Below are positions 14,601-16,410 of a stretch of 16,410 nt of DNA, in pieces (within the stretch, counting starts at the first letter, position 1; every line of letters starts with the position of its first letter). Location of the stretch: positions 1 to 16,410 of the forward strand of contig JAGWRL010000059.1 in NCBI GenBank assembly GCA_028876585.1, read 5' to 3'. The notes beneath the pieces were generated by a model, which did not search any database, was not told the DNA's origin, and saw only the letters and a program-made list of their open reading frames with translations. The position numbers were made by a program, and so were the translations under genes. This DNA comes from Pseudomonadota bacterium. GTDB taxonomy: Bacteria > Pseudomonadota > Alphaproteobacteria > Rhizobiales > Beijerinckiaceae.

Positions 14601-14969
14601 CTATTGCTGTCGGCGCCTTCGAGGCGTTCTCGCTCCTTCGCTCCTCCCGCGGAACATCGGGATAACGTTGGCGGCAAATTCAATATTGTCGCCATCGTCC
14701 GTGCGAATCGTAGGTGTAGCGCGTGAAATGGATTTTTGAAGTGAGGCCAATTGCCCAAAGAAAAATGAGACGTTTACGTCCAAGATGCCGGCTAACCCCC
14801 TCAGTTCGCTCGCCTTGAATCGTCGCTCGCCACGCTCAGATTCTCCGTATCGATCAAGCGAAAGGTCGAGCTCCCGTGCTATTTCTTCGTCGCTTAGACC
14901 GCGAAAGATGCGAGTCTTTTGCACCCGTTGCCCTACATGGACGTCAATGGGATTAGTGGCACTATTCAC
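14601..14969 (-). CDS. XRE-family helix-turn-helix transcriptional regulator
   Basis: From the GTG at 14969 the protein has 122 residues. Residues about 8-70 are an XRE/Cro-C1 helix-turn-helix domain: VGQRVQKTRIFRGLSDEEIA, ELDLSLDRYGESERGERRF and ELRGLAGILDVNVSFFFG. A C-terminal tail of about 50 residues has no known domain and ends in an arginine-rich GARTPRRRRQQ. The frame is open to 15041, but a GGAGG at 14979-14983, 9 bases from the GTG, and the usual short lead before the domain favour the GTG. The size and layout resemble the small rhizobial regulators that govern phage or island genes. Targets are unknown; the neighbouring unknown gene on the same strand and its palindrome-rich upstream region are candidates. 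The local DNA is AT-richer than the core genes. Confidence 0.85.
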   Translation of the reverse strand: MNSATNPIDVHVGQRVQKTRIFRGLSDEEIARELDLSLDRYGESERGERRFKASELRGLAGILDVNVSFFFGQLASLQKSISRATPTIRTDDGDNIEFAANVIPMFRGRSEGARTPRRRRQQ

Positions 14970-14978
14970 GCGCGCTGC

Positions 14979-14983
14979 CCTCC
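14979..14983 (-). promoter_or_regulatory. Shine-Dalgarno site of the XRE regulator gene
   Basis: GGAGG on the minus strand, 9 bases before GTG 14969-14967. It lies inside the frame if the longer start at 15041 were used, so it decides in favour of the GTG. Confidence 0.65.
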
Positions 14984-15161
14984 ACGGAAAACGGAACAGC
15001 GGCACAATAGCAGCGCAGATTCGTAATTCAATAACTATCACGTCACAATACGTTTACATAACAAATCGTCCTGCAACGTCAGCTACTCCATAATGCTGCG
15101 AACAGGCCGGCTTTTAGCGTCATGACGATCAAATCATTTTGGTGCAGTAAAGATGCGGCAT

Positions 15162-15443
15162 TCAGGATGAGCGAAGCTTGACCGCCTTCTTGCGAGAAGC
15201 GTGGCTAATGTCGTTCTTCGGAAAATCAGAGTGCAAAAGCATTTCATTCGCAATTTCGTACGATCTTGTCAAATGCCGAGCAAGTTCAGTTTGCAAAACG
15301 GAGTCGACGTTGCTCAGTTTTTCACATAAAAGGAGCGCGTCCGATACTATAAACAAAAGGTCGATCACCGCGTCCATTTCAGATGCGGGCAATTTGTTGT
15401 GGCCCATGCCCATATCACCCATCGAGTCCAACTTTCGCCTCAT
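15162..15443 (-). CDS. Small unknown protein
   Basis: A 93-residue frame from the ATG at 15443; ATG 15422 (86 residues, with GGA a few bases upstream) is also possible. The frame is open to a TTG at 15581, but that extension is Cys-rich and unconvincing. The middle reads LPASEMDAVIDLLFIVSDAL and LARHLTRSYEIANEML, suggesting two or three amphipathic helices, and the end is basic (SRKKAVKLRSS). I do not recognise a family. There is no signal peptide or clear membrane span, although IDLLFIVSDALLL is hydrophobic. It lies on the same strand as and upstream of the XRE gene with a gap of about 190 bp. The region before it is unusually dense in repeats and palindromes, which supports a regulated real gene. 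Confidence 0.5.
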   Translation of the reverse strand: MRRKLDSMGDMGMGHNKLPASEMDAVIDLLFIVSDALLLCEKLSNVDSVLQTELARHLTRSYEIANEMLLHSDFPKNDISHASRKKAVKLRSS

Positions 15444-15486
15444 TTTTGCTTGTAAGCACGCAGATAGGCGGATTGCAAGCGGAGTC

Positions 15487-15502
15487 CTTGCGATAACGCA
15501 AG
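15487..15502. promoter_or_regulatory. Perfect palindrome CTTGCG-N4-CGCAAG
   Basis: Two 6-base arms around ATAA, about 44 bases upstream of the ATG of the unknown gene on the minus strand. This position and form fit an operator for a dimeric regulator such as the neighbouring XRE protein; the link is inference. Confidence 0.45.
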
Positions 15503-15560
15503 TCAGTGGCCCGGCAAACCGAGCGTCGTTTATAGCTGAACGGTGCGTAAATTTTACACA

Positions 15561-15581
15561 AGTGCAACATGCAATATGCAA
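15561..15581. repeat. Three tandem heptamers with core TGCAA
   Basis: AGTGCAA, CATGCAA and TATGCAA follow each other without a gap, giving the consensus N-R-T-G-C-A-A. A further inverted copy of the ATGCAAC core occurs at 15651-15657. They lie upstream of the unknown minus-strand gene. Confidence 0.5.
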
Positions 15582-15643
15582 CTAATTGAAACTGACTGGT
15601 AAATTTCGCAACCGTTTTTTACGGTCAACTAGCATCGATCTTT

Positions 15644-15673
15644 TGTTAATGTTGCATCCGCGCAACGTTAACA
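15644..15673. repeat. Inverted repeat with 12-bp arms (one mismatch)
   Basis: TGTTAATGTTGC (15644-15655) and GCAACGTTAACA (15662-15673) are complementary at 11 of 12 positions around a 6-base centre. This is either a hairpin or a large operator. Confidence 0.6.
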
Positions 15674-15683
15674 TTTTGTTAAC
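15668..15683 (+). promoter_or_regulatory. CtrA-type box TTAA-N7-TTAAC
   Basis: TTAA at 15668-15671 and TTAAC at 15679-15683 are separated by exactly seven bases, the full consensus of the alphaproteobacterial cell-cycle regulator CtrA. GTTAA also occurs at 15645, so GTTAA units lie at 15645, 15667 and 15678, spaced 22 and 11 bp. The match is exact; in vivo use is inference. Confidence 0.55.
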
Positions 15684-16102
15684 AATTTGTGCAGCGGACG
15701 CGCTTTACGCCCGCACCCCTCGGGCGCTCAGCGGCCGTTCGGCGAGAAAGTGCTGGTGACGTCGCCCCAACGCGCAACTCCGAGTCGAAATCTGCGAGCA
15801 TCGCACAATCTTGCATAGCCCCTTGATCGCCCAATTGACATCAGGCCGGACGCTCAGCTTCGCCTACTCGCGCCCGTTCTTGATTTTGCCGAGAGCGCAA
15901 TCGCCAAACGATGTTCGCTTGTTCAACGCCCTAACTGGCGGAAGCTCTGTGCGTCGCTCGCGCGGCGATTTTGCTGTTTTTGGTCGAATACGGGCGGCGC
16001 GCATATCTTGACTATTGCAACCAGCGGTTGTTACACCTGCGGCATTGCCAAGGGGAATCCGGTGCTGTGCGCCCCTCGGACTGCGATCTGCCGGAGGGAT
16101 CG

Positions 16103-16255
16103 GTGAGCGAATATCAATTGATTTACCTGCGCCTCGTTGGTGGATCGGAGGCAAAATGGCCGATGCTGCCGACTAAATTAGAGGCGCTGAAGAAAGCGGG
16201 GCTTTTGAAGCGGCTAGAGCACTTCGCATTTAGGTCGCATACCCCGCGTGCCTAA
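16103..16255 (+). CDS. Possible small unknown protein, 3' end probably replaced by an insertion sequence
   Basis: A 50-codon frame from a GTG at 16103 with GGAGG five bases before it (16093-16097). It begins SEYQLIYLRLVGG and continues KLEALKKAGLLKRLEHF. No family is recognised. Its last 13 or so codons lie in what appears to be the end of the IS630-type element, and it overlaps the end of the transposase gene on the other strand by 26 bases. If real, it is probably the stump of a longer gene cut by the insertion. Confidence 0.3.
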   Translation: MSEYQLIYLRLVGGSEAKWPMLPTKLEALKKAGLLKRLEHFAFRSHTPRA

Positions 16256-16410
16256 GGTAATTTTCGCATTCCTCGGGGGAAAATTGCGTCAGCGCCTCCG
16301 CGATGGCGCGTTCGAGGTCGGGAAGGGAGCGCGGCGCGAGCTTTCGCAAGAGGCCTTTGAGCTTGGCGAAGACTTGCTCGATGGGGTTGAGATCGGGCGA
16401 GTATTTGGGA
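16217..16410. mobile_element. IS630-family insertion sequence, one end only
   Basis: The element is recognised by the transposase end on the minus strand. IS630-family elements insert at TA; a TA at 16215-16216 followed by GAGCACTTCGCATTTA, a few bases outside the transposase stop, looks like its terminal sequence. The other end is beyond the window, so the inverted repeat cannot be confirmed. Confidence 0.6.
16230..16410 (-). CDS. IS630-family transposase, C-terminal part
   Basis: The minus-strand frame enters from the right edge and ends at TAA (16232-16230). It reads PKYSPDLNPIEQVFAKLKG, the signature around the last catalytic Glu of the IS630/Tc1-mariner DDE domain, then APRSLPDLERAIAEALTQF and EECENYLRHAGY, the usual IS630 end. 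About 60 residues are visible; the helix-turn-helix and first two Asp residues are outside the window. Whether the full gene is intact is therefore unknown. It mobilises the element by cut-and-paste transposition at TA. Confidence 0.92.
   Translation of the reverse strand, partial: PKYSPDLNPIEQVFAKLKGLLRKLAPRSLPDLERAIAEALTQFSPEECENYLRHAGYAT

Larger units (their letters stand above)
15444..16102. other. AT-rich intergenic region dense in palindromes and short repeats
   Basis: No supported gene. From left to right it holds CTTGCG-ATAA-CGCAAG (15487-15502), three tandem heptamers ending in TGCAA (15561-15581), ACCGT-N5-ACGGT (15611-15625), a 12-bp-arm inverted repeat (15644-15673), a TTAA-N7-TTAAC box (15668-15683) and a CGCCCG/CGGGCG hairpin (15708-15726). 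From about 15730 onward the sequence becomes GC-richer, with open frames that have no protein character. Confidence 0.6.

Noticed and set aside
15811..16011. 66-codon plus-strand frame and the overlapping minus-strand frame at 15864-16154
   Set aside because: No ribosome site, no family and no consistent codon pattern; likely chance frames.

Overview
The window is GC-rich chromosomal DNA of an alphaproteobacterium, most probably of the order Hyphomicrobiales (Rhizobiales). The grounds are the ChvI/ChvG two-component pair directly followed by a short HPr kinase, a mannose-type EIIA and HPr, an lptC-lptA-lptB operon, a LysR gene divergent from a DUF1127 gene, and a DUF3489/DUF2924/large serine recombinase cassette. 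These combinations are typical of that order. Genus cannot be fixed from the sequence alone.

Left part (1-3908): the 3' end of a DUF2442 gene, then a DUF1127 gene (minus) divergent from a LysR regulator (plus). A minus-strand group follows: a HugZ/pyridoxamine-oxidase-like FMN protein, exodeoxyribonuclease III and a small GIY-YIG nuclease. Two dispersed palindromic elements of one style sit between genes here.

Central core (3909-10216): chvI-chvG-hprK-EIIA(Man)-HPr run on the plus strand, with ATGA stop/start overlaps at chvG/hprK and EIIA/HPr. This joins an envelope/acid-stress two-component system to a regulatory (non-transporting) PTS branch. HprK should phosphorylate HPr at Ser66, while His35 of HPr and His9 of EIIA carry the phosphoryl relay. 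The lptC-lptA-lptB operon, whose products move LPS across the envelope, runs convergently and its last stop codon lies 1 bp from that of HPr. A tRNA-Ile2(CAT) gene is divergent from lptC.

Right part (10217-16410) looks like an accessory region beginning at the tRNA. It holds three hairpins just after the tRNA, then a minus-strand operon of DUF3489, DUF2924 and a large serine recombinase. After these come a frameshifted and N-terminally truncated SRAP (YedK/HMCES) pseudogene, an XRE-type regulator, a small unknown gene, a palindrome-rich AT-rich intergenic region with a perfect TTAA-N7-TTAAC (CtrA-type) box, and the 3' end of an IS630-family transposase that runs off the window. The stretch from about 14520 to 15700 is visibly AT-richer than the core, which fits acquisition by transfer.

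The most interesting items are the recombinase cassette beside the tRNA with the large inverted repeat between them, and the motif-dense control region at 15487-15726.
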